Below are positions 18,145 to 26,778 of a DNA stretch of 64,000 nucleotides, piece by piece. The notes beneath the pieces were generated by a model, which was not told the DNA's origin, made no database searches, and saw only the letters and a list, made by a program, of their open reading frames with translations. The stretch's first letter is position 1, and each line of letters starts with the position of its first letter. This DNA comes from Yanshouia hominis (lineage in GTDB: Bacteria; Bacillota; Clostridia; Oscillospirales; Ruminococcaceae). The DNA is taken from NCBI GenBank assembly GCA_014385025.1, contig JACRTB010000016.1, positions 1-64,000 on the forward strand. Reading direction: 5' to 3'. The position numbers and the translations under genes are program-made.

Positions 18145-18421
18145 TAAAGTTTCATTTGATGCGCCTGTTTTTTGCCTTTTTTGTCAGTGTTAATAAGAAG
18201 GACAAGTTTTCCTCCTTCATCTGCACATTGACAATCGAATAGACAGCACAACAGGTACATAAGAGGTATGATTATGCTTATTATGTAGATGAAAAACTCC
18301 TGTTCAGATGAAGTTACACTATCTTAGTGACAAACGCAAAGTGCAGGGAGATATTTGATGGCGCATTCCGTAGATGTTTTACCTAATCAAATGTGGCGAG
18401 GATGTGGCTGAAAAAAATTAC

Positions 18422-18447
18422 GAGCGCCAGAGTTCCCTCTGGCGCTC
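18422..18447. terminator. Bidirectional terminator between sigma A and AraC 2
   Basis: GAGCGCCAGA/TCTGGCGCTC, 10 bp, 6-nt loop, with ATTTTATTTT on the plus side and AATTTTTTT on the minus side. Confidence 0.8.
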
Positions 18448-18450
18448 ATT

Positions 18451-19419
18451 TTATTTTCGCTGTGCGTTTTTTCTGTACTCTAATGGCAACAATCCCGTGC
18501 TTTTTCGGAATAATTCTGCAAATCGGCTTGAAGTGGAATAGCCTACTGTTTGGGCAACTTGTCCGACTGTCAGCTCTGTATATGCCAGCAGATATTCTGC
18601 TTGGCTCATGCGCCGCTGTTGAACATATTCCGTGATGGTGCAGTCGTAGTATTTCTTAAAACAGCTTTTGAGCTTTGTCGTTCCCATACAGGCAATCTGT
18701 GTTAGCCGCTCCAGGGGAATATCAAAAGCATAGTGGTCGCTAAGATAAGCGGCAACTATTTGGAGATTTTCTATATCCTGTTGAGAGAGCTTATGGGCTG
18801 GTTTATCAGGATGCTTCTTCTGATATTCCACCACCATTGAAACAGCTTCTGCGACTTTACCCTCATAAAAAAGTTTTGCGGCAATCCCTTCCCCGCGATA
18901 GTCTTTGATTTCTGTGAGTAACCGTGACATTTCTGGAAAGTCGGAAGTTTGGTCGATCTTCCGAAATGCATCCACAGGATTGATCTGTGCCTCTGGGTAC
19001 AGTTTTTTCAGGTAGTCCTCATAATATGCCGGTGCAATCTCAATCCCAACCGAACGGATTGGAATATTTTTATGTATCAAAGCCTTGTATGGAGCGTAGC
19101 CTCCAATAAATGTTTTGATACAACCGGCAGACAGCCTACGGTATGGAGATAATTCCTCCCCGGAAATAGAGTCATACCGAGTGATACTCAGACATTCCGG
19201 CAGGGAACATTCCAACATGAAATCTTCGTGGAAGGAAAAGTTGTGGATTTTAATATCATATAGGTCTTTCTGTCCATAAGTCCAGTAGGAGCCTTCTCCA
19301 ACTTCGGGAGAAAGTTTCCAGCAGTCACCTAATGCCCCATATTGCTGGTTGTCTGGGTCATGGATAAAACCGTGTTCAATCAGCAACGGTGTATAAAACT
19401 GGTCAATAATTTCAGACAT
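18451..19419 (-). CDS. AraC-family regulator (cassette 2)
   Basis: 322 residues from ATG 19419, chosen because AAAGGAGG lies just upstream; the longer frame to 19617 would run into the divergent operon. The C-terminal 100 residues carry the AraC double HTH (FDIPLERLTQIACMGTTKLKSCFKKYYDCTITEYVQ, LTVGQVAQTVGYSTSSRFAELFRKSTGLLPLEYRK). The N-terminal domain (CWKLSPEVGEGSYWTYGQKDLYDIKIHNFSFHEDF) has the look of a small-molecule sensor. It is transcribed away from the second ECF operon and probably activates it. Clearly a paralogue of 12349-13206, but well diverged. Confidence 0.9.
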   Translation of the reverse strand: MSEIIDQFYTPLLIEHGFIHDPDNQQYGALGDCWKLSPEVGEGSYWTYGQKDLYDIKIHNFSFHEDFMLECSLPECLSITRYDSISGEELSPYRRLSAGCIKTFIGGYAPYKALIHKNIPIRSVGIEIAPAYYEDYLKKLYPEAQINPVDAFRKIDQTSDFPEMSRLLTEIKDYRGEGIAAKLFYEGKVAEAVSMVVEYQKKHPDKPAHKLSQQDIENLQIVAAYLSDHYAFDIPLERLTQIACMGTTKLKSCFKKYYDCTITEYVQQRRMSQAEYLLAYTELTVGQVAQTVGYSTSSRFAELFRKSTGLLPLEYRKNAQRK

Positions 19420-19450
19420 GAAAACAGACCGCCTCCTTTTTGCAACGATT

Positions 19451-19550
19451 AGACGAACTTTTGAAAGGAACAGACGAACATCGCCGGGGCCTATTGAATG
19501 TTGTTCGATAAATGCGTATTGTATTAGACAGTGGTTAGAACTATCTAACC
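19451..19550 (+). promoter_or_regulatory. Divergent control region of cassette 2
   Basis: AGACGAAC occurs at 19451 and 19472, a 21-bp direct repeat typical for AraC/XylS dimers. Further down are a weak -10 (TATTAG, 19522-19527) and the perfect palindrome GGTTAG-N6-CTAACC (19533-19550). An AraC-type activator upstream and a metal repressor at the start site would explain both. Confidence 0.6.
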
Positions 19551-19605
19551 GAAGAATATCACAAACCACTTGTCGAGTCAAGACAATGAAAGGTAGGAGG
19601 TCAAA

Positions 19606-20217
19606 ATGAGTAATCAAGTAAATTCTATGAACAAAGGTCTGACAGTGAAAGACCTTGTAACAACAGGTATTTTTACTGCACTGTTATTTGTTTTTGTATT
19701 GGTGGGCGGTGTCTTTTTTGCAACGAATCCTGTACTTACTTTTTTCATGCCGGCAGGAGGTGGGCTGCTTGCTGGCCCCATTTATCTTTTGCTGATTGCA
19801 AAAGTACATAAGCGTTGGAGCCTTTCTATAATGGGCGTTATCATGGGTATTATTTGGTTCGTGACCGGTATGCACTGGGCTTTTGCATTGGGCTATCTGA
19901 TCATGGCGATTGTCGCGGACTTTGTTGCTGGTGCAGGGCAGTACAAAAGCAAAAAACTCAACAGCCTGTCTTATATCCTGTTCTCTCTCGGTGGCACTGG
20001 TTCATATATCGTGTTCTTTGTTGATCCCAACGGCTGGGCGCAGACCATGCTGGGTAATGGAACCGAACAGAGCTACATCGACACCATGCAGGCAACTGCA
20101 AATACCGGCATCCTGATTGCCATGTTCGCTGCTGTTATCATTACATCTGCAATCAGCGCTTTTGTAGGCTGCAAAATGCTGAAAAAGCAGTTTGAAAAAG
20201 CAGGTATTACAGAATGA
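19606..20217 (+). CDS. ECF transporter S component, MptD/Trep_Strep family (cassette 2)
   Basis: 203 residues, about six membrane segments (VTTGIFTALLFVFVLVGGVFF, GPIYLLLIAKVHKRWSLSIMG, MAIVADFVAGAGQYKSKKL, and so on), ending CKMLKKQFEKAGITE. It aligns by eye with the cassette 1 S component throughout (KDLVTTGIFTA versus KDLINVGIFTA; KKQFEKAGI versus KKHFKRAGI) but loop residues differ, so the ligand may differ. TAGGAGG at 19593-19599 sets the start. The stop overlaps the next ATG. Confidence 0.86.
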   Translation: MSNQVNSMNKGLTVKDLVTTGIFTALLFVFVLVGGVFFATNPVLTFFMPAGGGLLAGPIYLLLIAKVHKRWSLSIMGVIMGIIWFVTGMHWAFALGYLIMAIVADFVAGAGQYKSKKLNSLSYILFSLGGTGSYIVFFVDPNGWAQTMLGNGTEQSYIDTMQATANTGILIAMFAAVIITSAISAFVGCKMLKKQFEKAGITE

Positions 20218-20939
20218 GCGGTAAATGCCACAAGAAAGGGCTTTGGCTCGACCCACGGGCCAAGCTCTTTCTTATTCTTATATGTGTTTTATCGTCCATG
20301 TTCGCTCCTTCACTTGCATATCAATTTGTCCTTGTTATGCTGATTGCGATATTGGGTGCTTTCTTTGGAAAGTGGAAATATGTCATTAAGGCTGTATGCT
20401 TTTATGCGGTCATCTGTGTCCTGACAGTTTGGATCATGGCAGAAATGACAGGCACGCTGCGGACAATGTTTATTGCCTTTTTAGGATTGTTTCATAAGGT
20501 CTATGCGTGCGGAACCTTGGCTGGGATTGTTCTGACTACTACAAAAGTCAATGAGTTCCTGTCTGCTATGAACCGTGTCCACGCACCCAAAAAGTTAGTA
20601 ATTCCTATGGCAGTTATGCTGCGGTACATTCCAACTATTCAAGAGGACTGGCGATATATCAAGGACGCTATGCGGATGAGAGATGTTTCACCTTCTCTGG
20701 CGGGCTTTTTAGCACATCCGGGCATGACGGTTGAGTGTATTTATGTGCCTTTGTTGATGGCAGCTTCAAAAGCAGCGGATGATCTTTCTGTTGCTTCTGT
20801 CACTCGTGGAATTGAAAATCCCAATCCACGCACCTGTCTTGTCCAGATAAAATGCGGAGTTGCCGATTGGGGTGTTATGGCCGTTGCCGTAGCTTATCTG
20901 ATTTTTGAATTATGTGTGCGGGGAGGTGTGATTGGTTGA
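20214..20939 (+). CDS. ECF transporter T component, CbiQ-like (cassette 2)
   Basis: 241 residues, opening KGLWLDPRAKLFLILICVLSSMF. Membrane helices follow, with the EcfT coupling motifs AMRMRDVSP and SVTRGIENP near residues 155 and 200. The first motif has Asp where cassette 1 has Gly (MRD versus MRG). It starts inside the end of the S gene (ATGAGCGG) and its last codons overlap the ATPase start, so the three subunits are tightly coupled. Confidence 0.87.
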   Translation: MSGKCHKKGLWLDPRAKLFLILICVLSSMFAPSLAYQFVLVMLIAILGAFFGKWKYVIKAVCFYAVICVLTVWIMAEMTGTLRTMFIAFLGLFHKVYACGTLAGIVLTTTKVNEFLSAMNRVHAPKKLVIPMAVMLRYIPTIQEDWRYIKDAMRMRDVSPSLAGFLAHPGMTVECIYVPLLMAASKAADDLSVASVTRGIENPNPRTCLVQIKCGVADWGVMAVAVAYLIFELCVRGGVIG

Positions 20940-22408
20940 TTGAGTTTGAAAATGTATCGTTTTCCTATACGGGGCAGGAACATGGTGGGCTGCATGACAT
21001 CAATTTGAAAATTTCGGACGGAGAATGCGTCCTGTTCTGTGGCCGCAGCGGGTGCGGAAAAACAACGATTACAAGGCTGGTGAATGGCCTGATCCCTCAG
21101 TTTTATCAGGGAGAGCTTCATGGCCGTGTGCTGGTAGATGGTCAGGAAATCAGCAATATCCCTATGTATCAGATTGCCGCTAAAGTTGGCTCCGTTTTCC
21201 AAAATCCACGGACGCAGTTTTTCAATGTTGATACAGACAGCGAGATTGCCTTTGGAATTGAAAATGAAGCTCGCCCTCCTAAGAAATTGGCTGAGCGAGT
21301 AGAGCAGACAACTGAAGATTTGCGTATTCAAAAGCTACGGAACAGGAATATTTTTGAGTTGTCCGGCGGAGAAAAGCAGAAAATCGCCTTTGCTTCTGTT
21401 TATGCCATGAACCCACAGATTTATCTACTGGATGAACCATCATCTAATCTGGATATGACTTCGATCCAGGAACTAAAGGAACATTTGCGGCTGATAAAAA
21501 AACAGGGCAAAACAATTTTGATAGCGGAACATCGTCTGTACTACCTGACGGAGTTGGCTGACCGAATTGTTTATCTGGAAAAAGGAGAAATCAAAGGAAT
21601 ATACACCCCGGAAGAATTTCGGCAGCTATCTGAACCTGACCGTGAACACATGGGGCTGCGGGCTGTTGATCTACAGGCGGTATTCCCACCAAAAACCCAC
21701 TTGCCTGCGCCTACCCCTGTATTGGAATTGCGGAATGTGACGCTCCGTTACAAGAAGCAAACCATTTTGCATGACATTGGACTATCCGCCGGAAAGGGCG
21801 AAGTGATTGGCGTAGTTGGACATAACGGAGCTGGAAAAACTACATTTTCCCGCGCTCTCTGTGGGCTTCACAAAGACTGTGATGGACAATTCTTGTGGGA
21901 AAGAAAGCCGATTGAGCGTAAGGAAAGGCTAAAACGCTCCTACATGGTTATGCAGGATGTGAATTATGAACTTTTCGCTGACAGCGTGGAGGCAGAGTGT
22001 TCCTTTGGTATACGCAATCCAGATCAAACACTGGTAAATGCAACTTTGGAGGAATTGGGCCTTACCCCATACCGGGAGCGCCATCCAAACACGCTTTCCG
22101 GCGGTCAAAAGCAACGAGTAGCAGTAGCTGTCAGCATGATTTGTGGGAAAGACTTGCTTGTATTTGATGAACCGACCAGCGGTCTTGACTTTGACAGTAT
22201 GACGCAGGTGGCGGGACTGATCCGGCGATTATCCGATATGGGAAAAGTCATTTTCATTGTCACCCATGATTTTGAGTTTGTCTGCCGTACCTGTTCTCGT
22301 GTCTTGCATTTTGACGAAGGCGAAATGCCCGATGACGTATCAGTTACAATGGAGGCCCTTCCGAAATTGAGAGAGCTTTTCTCTGTTTCAGATGGAAAGG
22401 AGAGGTAG
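20936..22408 (+). CDS. ECF energy-coupling ATPase, two ABC domains fused (cassette 2)
   Basis: 490 residues. TTG 20936 was chosen: it gives MIEFENVSFSYTG, matching MIECKKVSFSY in cassette 1, and GGGAGG lies 10 nt before it. Domain 1: GRSGCGKTT, LSGGEKQK, IYLLDEPSSNLD. Domain 2: GHNGAGKTT, LSGGQKQR, LVFDEPTSGLD, VTHDFEF. It should drive the S/T complex. All nucleotide-binding motifs appear intact in both halves. Confidence 0.9.
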   Translation: MIEFENVSFSYTGQEHGGLHDINLKISDGECVLFCGRSGCGKTTITRLVNGLIPQFYQGELHGRVLVDGQEISNIPMYQIAAKVGSVFQNPRTQFFNVDTDSEIAFGIENEARPPKKLAERVEQTTEDLRIQKLRNRNIFELSGGEKQKIAFASVYAMNPQIYLLDEPSSNLDMTSIQELKEHLRLIKKQGKTILIAEHRLYYLTELADRIVYLEKGEIKGIYTPEEFRQLSEPDREHMGLRAVDLQAVFPPKTHLPAPTPVLELRNVTLRYKKQTILHDIGLSAGKGEVIGVVGHNGAGKTTFSRALCGLHKDCDGQFLWERKPIERKERLKRSYMVMQDVNYELFADSVEAECSFGIRNPDQTLVNATLEELGLTPYRERHPNTLSGGQKQRVAVAVSMICGKDLLVFDEPTSGLDFDSMTQVAGLIRRLSDMGKVIFIVTHDFEFVCRTCSRVLHFDEGEMPDDVSVTMEALPKLRELFSVSDGKER

Positions 22409-22411
22409 TCT

Positions 22412-24175
22412 ATGAAGCAGAAAAAAGAAAACAGTATGGCATTGCTGCTCCATTGGGCCGGAGAACAGAAATTTTGGTTGTTTCTGGCAATCCTGCTGTC
22501 CATGTGCAGCGGGCTGTGTATTATTGTCCCATACATTGGGATTTACAGGTTGATGGATGCCACATTTAACAATGCCTGCACAAAAGAACTTGTGGTACAG
22601 ACTGTGGCAATGATTGCCGCCGCTGTCACCCTGCGTTTTGCATTATTCGGCTGTTCCGGCGTGGCAGCCCATAAAGGCGCATACGGCGCACTGTTCAAAG
22701 TGCGCTGCATGGTTGCGGAACACATGGCCAGAGCGCCTTTGGGGGCCTTGAATGAACGGCGCACCGGGGATATAAAAACGGTTCTGAATGAAGATATTGA
22801 AAAGCTGGAGTTGTTCCTGGCCCATAACCTTCCTGACCTTGTGTGCTATCTGGTTGGGCCGGTAGTCATCTTTATTTACCTGATGACCGTCAATATTCCT
22901 CTGGCATTGATTTCCCTGGTTCCGCTGATCCTTGCTGTTGTTGTAATGGGGATGATGTTCCGCAACACGGATGACCTGATGGAACGGGCCAATCGCTCCA
23001 TTACCACACTGAACTCGGTTATGATTGAGTACATCAGCGGTATGAAATTGATTAAAGCCTATAACATGGGGAGCAAATCGTTTCAAAAGTTTTCAGACGC
23101 TATCCAGGAAGAAAACGCCATGTGGAATGAAACTTCCCGGCGCATGGGGCCACCTTATGCGGCCTTTGTTGTTATCATCGAATGTGGGATGTTGCTGATG
23201 GTTCCAATCGGCGGAATGTTTTTCCTCAAAGGCTCACTGGCGGCCAGCGCATTTTTGCTGTTCGTCTATGTAGGTTCCATGTATCTGACGGAAATCCGCC
23301 CCCTGCAAGAACTGGGGACTAATTTTGCTAATGTACTGAACGCTGTTACCAAGACCAAAGAAATCCTGGATATTCCGATTTATGAGGGTGGAACGGACTT
23401 TCCCCAAAATCACGATATTGAACTTCGCAATGTCCGATTTTCCTATGACGGCAAGACCGATGTACTGCAAGGCGTCAACCTCAAAATCAATGACGGGGAA
23501 CGCGTGGCTCTTGTGGGACAGTCTGGTGCCGGCAAAAGCACTGTGATTGAACTGATCTCCCGCTTCTATGATGTGCAGGAGGGCGAAGTGCTGATTGGTG
23601 GAAAAAATGTCAAGGAGCTTGACTACGATACCATTCTGAAAAATGTAGCCATCGTATTTCAAAAGACATTCCTGACCCGTGACAGCGTTTTAGAAAATAT
23701 CCGAATGGGCAGCAACGCCACTCTGGAAGAAGTGCGGGCTGCTGCAAAAGAGGCGCAGATTGACGATTTTATCATGTCCTTGCCAGATGGATATGACACG
23801 AAAGTGGGCAGCTTTGGCTCTCGCTTCTCCGGCGGTGAAAAACAGCGGATTGCCATTGCCCGCGCTATCCTGAAGAACGCCCCCATTTTGATTTTAGACG
23901 AAGCCACAAGCGCCTCTGACCCGGAAAATCAGATGGAGATTGATAAAGCTATTCAAAATCTATGCAAAGGCAAAACAGTCATTGTAGTAGCACACCGTTT
24001 GAGTGCTTTGAAAATGTGTAACCGGGTGGCTGTGGTGGAAAACCATACAATTACCAACGTTGGCACCCATGAGGAAGTTCGGAAGAACAACGCCTACTAT
24101 CGAAAAGCGTGGGATGACTACGAAACAGCCCGGAATATCACTTATCAGTTGGAGGGAGGCGAGCAGTATGAATGA
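22412..24175 (+). CDS. ABC half transporter, exporter fold (cassette 2, first of pair)
   Basis: 587 residues. The membrane domain spans residues 20-300 (WLFLAILLSMCSGLCIIVPYIG-like first helix; PLALISLVPLILAVVVMGMMF). The ABC domain has GQSGAGKSTVIEL, FSGGEKQRIAIARAI, LILDEATSASD and VAHRLSA. It follows the ATPase gene by 3 nt, so unlike cassette 1 there is no intervening regulator or promoter. It forms the presumed heterodimer with the next product; direction of transport is inferred from context, not seen. Confidence 0.86.
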   Translation: MKQKKENSMALLLHWAGEQKFWLFLAILLSMCSGLCIIVPYIGIYRLMDATFNNACTKELVVQTVAMIAAAVTLRFALFGCSGVAAHKGAYGALFKVRCMVAEHMARAPLGALNERRTGDIKTVLNEDIEKLELFLAHNLPDLVCYLVGPVVIFIYLMTVNIPLALISLVPLILAVVVMGMMFRNTDDLMERANRSITTLNSVMIEYISGMKLIKAYNMGSKSFQKFSDAIQEENAMWNETSRRMGPPYAAFVVIIECGMLLMVPIGGMFFLKGSLAASAFLLFVYVGSMYLTEIRPLQELGTNFANVLNAVTKTKEILDIPIYEGGTDFPQNHDIELRNVRFSYDGKTDVLQGVNLKINDGERVALVGQSGAGKSTVIELISRFYDVQEGEVLIGGKNVKELDYDTILKNVAIVFQKTFLTRDSVLENIRMGSNATLEEVRAAAKEAQIDDFIMSLPDGYDTKVGSFGSRFSGGEKQRIAIARAILKNAPILILDEATSASDPENQMEIDKAIQNLCKGKTVIVVAHRLSALKMCNRVAVVENHTITNVGTHEEVRKNNAYYRKAWDDYETARNITYQLEGGEQYE

Positions 24176-25877
24176 GCACGATGTATTGAAAAAAAACCGC
24201 AATTTCTATATTGGTGTCGGCGGAACCGTTCTGGAAGGACTTCTCTCCGGCAGCCTGTTTATGCTGCTTTACTCTGTTATGCAGTTTTTGTGGTCGGGTC
24301 AATTTGACATGAACCGCGTTCTGGCTCTGACCGGTATTATTGTAGTGGTTTTTCTTCTCCGTATCCTGATTTACAGCTACGGTTATACCAAAGCGCAGAT
24401 TGGCGGTGCGGAGGTCAGTAAGAATATTCGGCTTTTTATGGGTGACCATTTGAAGCGCATCCCACTGTCCCGCTTTACGCAGGGGCAGACCGGCGATTAT
24501 ATCAACACCATTACAAGCGACGTAAACAACTACGAAAAAATCCTGACCCATAAAGTCGGAGATTTCGCAAAGAATTTTGCCCTGTCATTGATGTTGATTG
24601 TCTTTGTTATGACGCTCTATGTTCCGGCAGGAATTATCCTGCTGATAGCCGATCTTCTTTTAATCCCCGGCCTATGGCTTTCTTTCCGCATGGTACGGAA
24701 ATATGGAAAAGAAAAGAACGATATTTGTGCGGAGAACGTCAGCAGCATTGTTGAGTATGTTTCTGGTATTCAGACTTTCCGAGCTTATGGTGTAGGCGGT
24801 ATGAAGAACAAAACTGTTATCAACGCCATGCGGGAGTTTTCCCGGATCAGCTTTGTGTACGAATCAAAAGTGCTTCCTATTGGTGCGGTCTTTGGTATTT
24901 TGAGTTGGCTGTCCTGCCCGCTGGTTATCTTGCTGGCCTATGCACCCTGGGTCGCAGGGACACTGAACACGGTGGACTACCTTTTGATTTGTATGCTGCC
25001 CCTGTTCTGTGCAAAGCTGGCTAACTCGATTTTTGTAGACCTTACCAGTTATAAGAACCTGATGATCTCGAAAAACAAAATCTTGAGTGTAATGAATGAG
25101 CTGGAGGAAACTGGCAGCATGGAGCCGCTTCACACAGCTACCCATGAAATCACATTTGACAATGTAGATTTTGCATATGTTCCCGGTGAACCGGTACTAA
25201 AACACGCCACCTTTACGGTGCCAGATCAAAAGCTCACGGCCATTGTCGGAGACTCTGGCTCCGGCAAATCTACTATTTTGAACCTGATTGCAAAATATTA
25301 TGAAGCAACGAGCGGGACGATTTCGATTGGCGGTAAACCCATTAACCATATTGCCGCAGAGCGTGTACTGGAACAAGTTTCTATGGTAGACCAGGACGTA
25401 TTTCTTTTTGATGATACCATCCGGGATAATATCCGCCACGCTCGCCCTAATGCTACGGACACGGAAATCGAGGCTGCCTGCCGGGAGGCTAACTGTGACA
25501 GCTTCATCCGTAAGATGGAAAAGGGATACGATACGCCGACTGGCGAGAATGGAAATCTTCTCTCTGGCGGTGAGCGTCAGCGAATTTCAATAGCCCGCGC
25601 TATCCTGAAAAATAGCCCCATCCTACTTTTGGATGAAGCAACAGCATCTCTTGATATTGAAAATGAGCTTGCCGTAAAGCAGGCCATCGCCAATCTGCTG
25701 AAAGAAAAAAAGACAGTGGTAATGATTGCTCATACCCTTTCCATTGTCAAAAATGCAGATCAAATCCTTGTAATGGGTGATGGCAGAATTGCTGAATCAG
25801 GAACCCACGAAGAATTGCTTGCGAAGGGCGGAAAATATGCAGCTATGTGGAACGCAGAGCAAAAAATATCGGCTTGA
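24168..25877 (+). CDS. ABC half transporter, exporter fold (cassette 2, second of pair)
   Basis: 569 residues from ATG 24168 (GGAGGGAGG at 24151-24159), overlapping the previous gene by 8 bp exactly as in cassette 1. Membrane segments include VLALTGIIVVVFLLRILIYSY and FALSLMLIVFVMTLYVPAGI. ABC motifs are GDSGSGKSTILNL, LLSGGERQRISIARAI, ILLLDEATASLD and IAHTLSI (the usual HR is HT here). It is the last gene of cassette 2; no DtxR-type gene follows, so metal control would have to come from the regulator at 16871. Confidence 0.86.
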   Translation: MNEHDVLKKNRNFYIGVGGTVLEGLLSGSLFMLLYSVMQFLWSGQFDMNRVLALTGIIVVVFLLRILIYSYGYTKAQIGGAEVSKNIRLFMGDHLKRIPLSRFTQGQTGDYINTITSDVNNYEKILTHKVGDFAKNFALSLMLIVFVMTLYVPAGIILLIADLLLIPGLWLSFRMVRKYGKEKNDICAENVSSIVEYVSGIQTFRAYGVGGMKNKTVINAMREFSRISFVYESKVLPIGAVFGILSWLSCPLVILLAYAPWVAGTLNTVDYLLICMLPLFCAKLANSIFVDLTSYKNLMISKNKILSVMNELEETGSMEPLHTATHEITFDNVDFAYVPGEPVLKHATFTVPDQKLTAIVGDSGSGKSTILNLIAKYYEATSGTISIGGKPINHIAAERVLEQVSMVDQDVFLFDDTIRDNIRHARPNATDTEIEAACREANCDSFIRKMEKGYDTPTGENGNLLSGGERQRISIARAILKNSPILLLDEATASLDIENELAVKQAIANLLKEKKTVVMIAHTLSIVKNADQILVMGDGRIAESGTHEELLAKGGKYAAMWNAEQKISA

Positions 25878-25990
25878 TAGAAGCTAAAGAAGAATAATTA
25901 CATAGCGCATGAACCTGCCCCGACTACGGGGAAAGAAAAAAACCGCTGGCTGGGGCAGGTGATTTTGCACGCTCAATTTAAGTTATTACC

Positions 25991-26146
25991 CTAACGGCGG
26001 TTTTGAGAAATCAGAGCCGCCGTTTCTTTGCGTTTACACAAACCAATGACGACTTGCAGGGACACGGTAGCCGATTGGAGGTTATTTTGCCGTGTCCCGA
26101 TTGCTTTTTCAAAGCTCCCATGATCTACATCAATTAAAAAAAGCAT
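25991..26146 (-). CDS. Possible small protein in repeat module, copy B
   Basis: 51 codons starting MLFLIDVDHGSFEKAIGTRQ behind the same GGAGGAGGGGC site as copy A. It ends ALISQNRR where copy A continues differently. See the copy A entry for the argument for and against. Confidence 0.3.
   Translation of the reverse strand: MLFLIDVDHGSFEKAIGTRQNNLQSATVSLQVVIGLCKRKETAALISQNRR
25995..26026 (+). terminator. Terminator at the end of cassette 2
   Basis: CGGCGGTTTTGA (25995-26006), loop GAAA, TCAGAGCCGCCG (26011-26022), then TTTCTTT. Confidence 0.65.
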
Positions 26147-26227
26147 TGCCCCTCCTCCGGGCAAGCATAGCATTGCATCGGCATTATCGTTCCATGTGAT
26201 CCAGCATAATAATGACTGTTCTTGGCG

Positions 26228-26262
26228 CGCCAGTTTCCCATTGCGGGAATCTGGCGTTTTTT
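26228..26262 (+). terminator. Terminator or attenuator upstream of sigma gene B
   Basis: Same sequence as at 17594-17628: CGCCAG/CTGGCG outer and TTCCC/GGGAA inner stem, followed by TTTTTT. Confidence 0.75.
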
Positions 26263-26364
26263 GTTGCCTTTTTTTCGGAGATAATCCGACTGTATACCGG
26301 TGTCGTTCCCCACCTCCATTCGATTCACTCGTCAATCACCCGTGAATCGAAATGGAGGTACATA

Positions 26365-26778
26365 ATGAAGAAAATTAACCTTCGGGAACTTTATCCTGAT
26401 GTTTATACAACAGACTTTTTTGTAGATGTGACAGAGGAAGTAATGGAGACTATTCGAGCAGCTGAACGTGCGGAGGCTGCGTATGAGCGAAAGATGTATC
26501 GTTATAAAGCACAGTATTCTCTGGATTGCGAGAATGGCATTGAAAATGCGGTGCTGCTGAAGCCGAAAACACCGGAGATGATTCTGGAGGAAAAACAGCT
26601 TCAGGAGCAGGTCTATTCTGCTGTGATGAATTTGCCGGAAAAACAGGCAAAGAGGATTTATGCCCGATATTACCTGGGAATGACGGTAAATGAAATTGCC
26701 GGGGTAGAAGGTGTAGACCCAAGCCGTGTCCGAGACAGTATCCGGCGCGGCTTAAAGCAGCTCGGAAAATATTTTTGA
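26365..26778 (+). CDS. Small sigma-70-like ICE protein, copy B
   Basis: 137 residues, same start context as copy A. Differences from copy A cluster in the middle (QTPEMLLEEKQFQEQVYAAVMK versus KTPEMILEEKQLQEQVYSAVMN) and at VNEIAGVEG in the HTH. Silent changes are more common here than in the rest of the repeat, so both copies look maintained. As the copy next to xis/int it is the better candidate for the ancestral ICE gene, perhaps controlling excision genes. Confidence 0.82.
   Translation: MKKINLRELYPDVYTTDFFVDVTEEVMETIRAAERAEAAYERKMYRYKAQYSLDCENGIENAVLLKPKTPEMILEEKQLQEQVYSAVMNLPEKQAKRIYARYYLGMTVNEIAGVEGVDPSRVRDSIRRGLKQLGKYF

Larger units (their letters stand above)
17356..18262 (+). repeat. 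Long direct repeat, copy A (sigma-gene module)
   Basis: About 0.9 kb that recurs at 25995-26896 with only scattered substitutions; weaker similarity extends a further 75 bp upstream. It contains a terminator, a minus-strand small frame, a second terminator, an inverted repeat and a sigma-70-like gene. The offset is 8,634 bp across the sigma gene. Confidence 0.92.
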
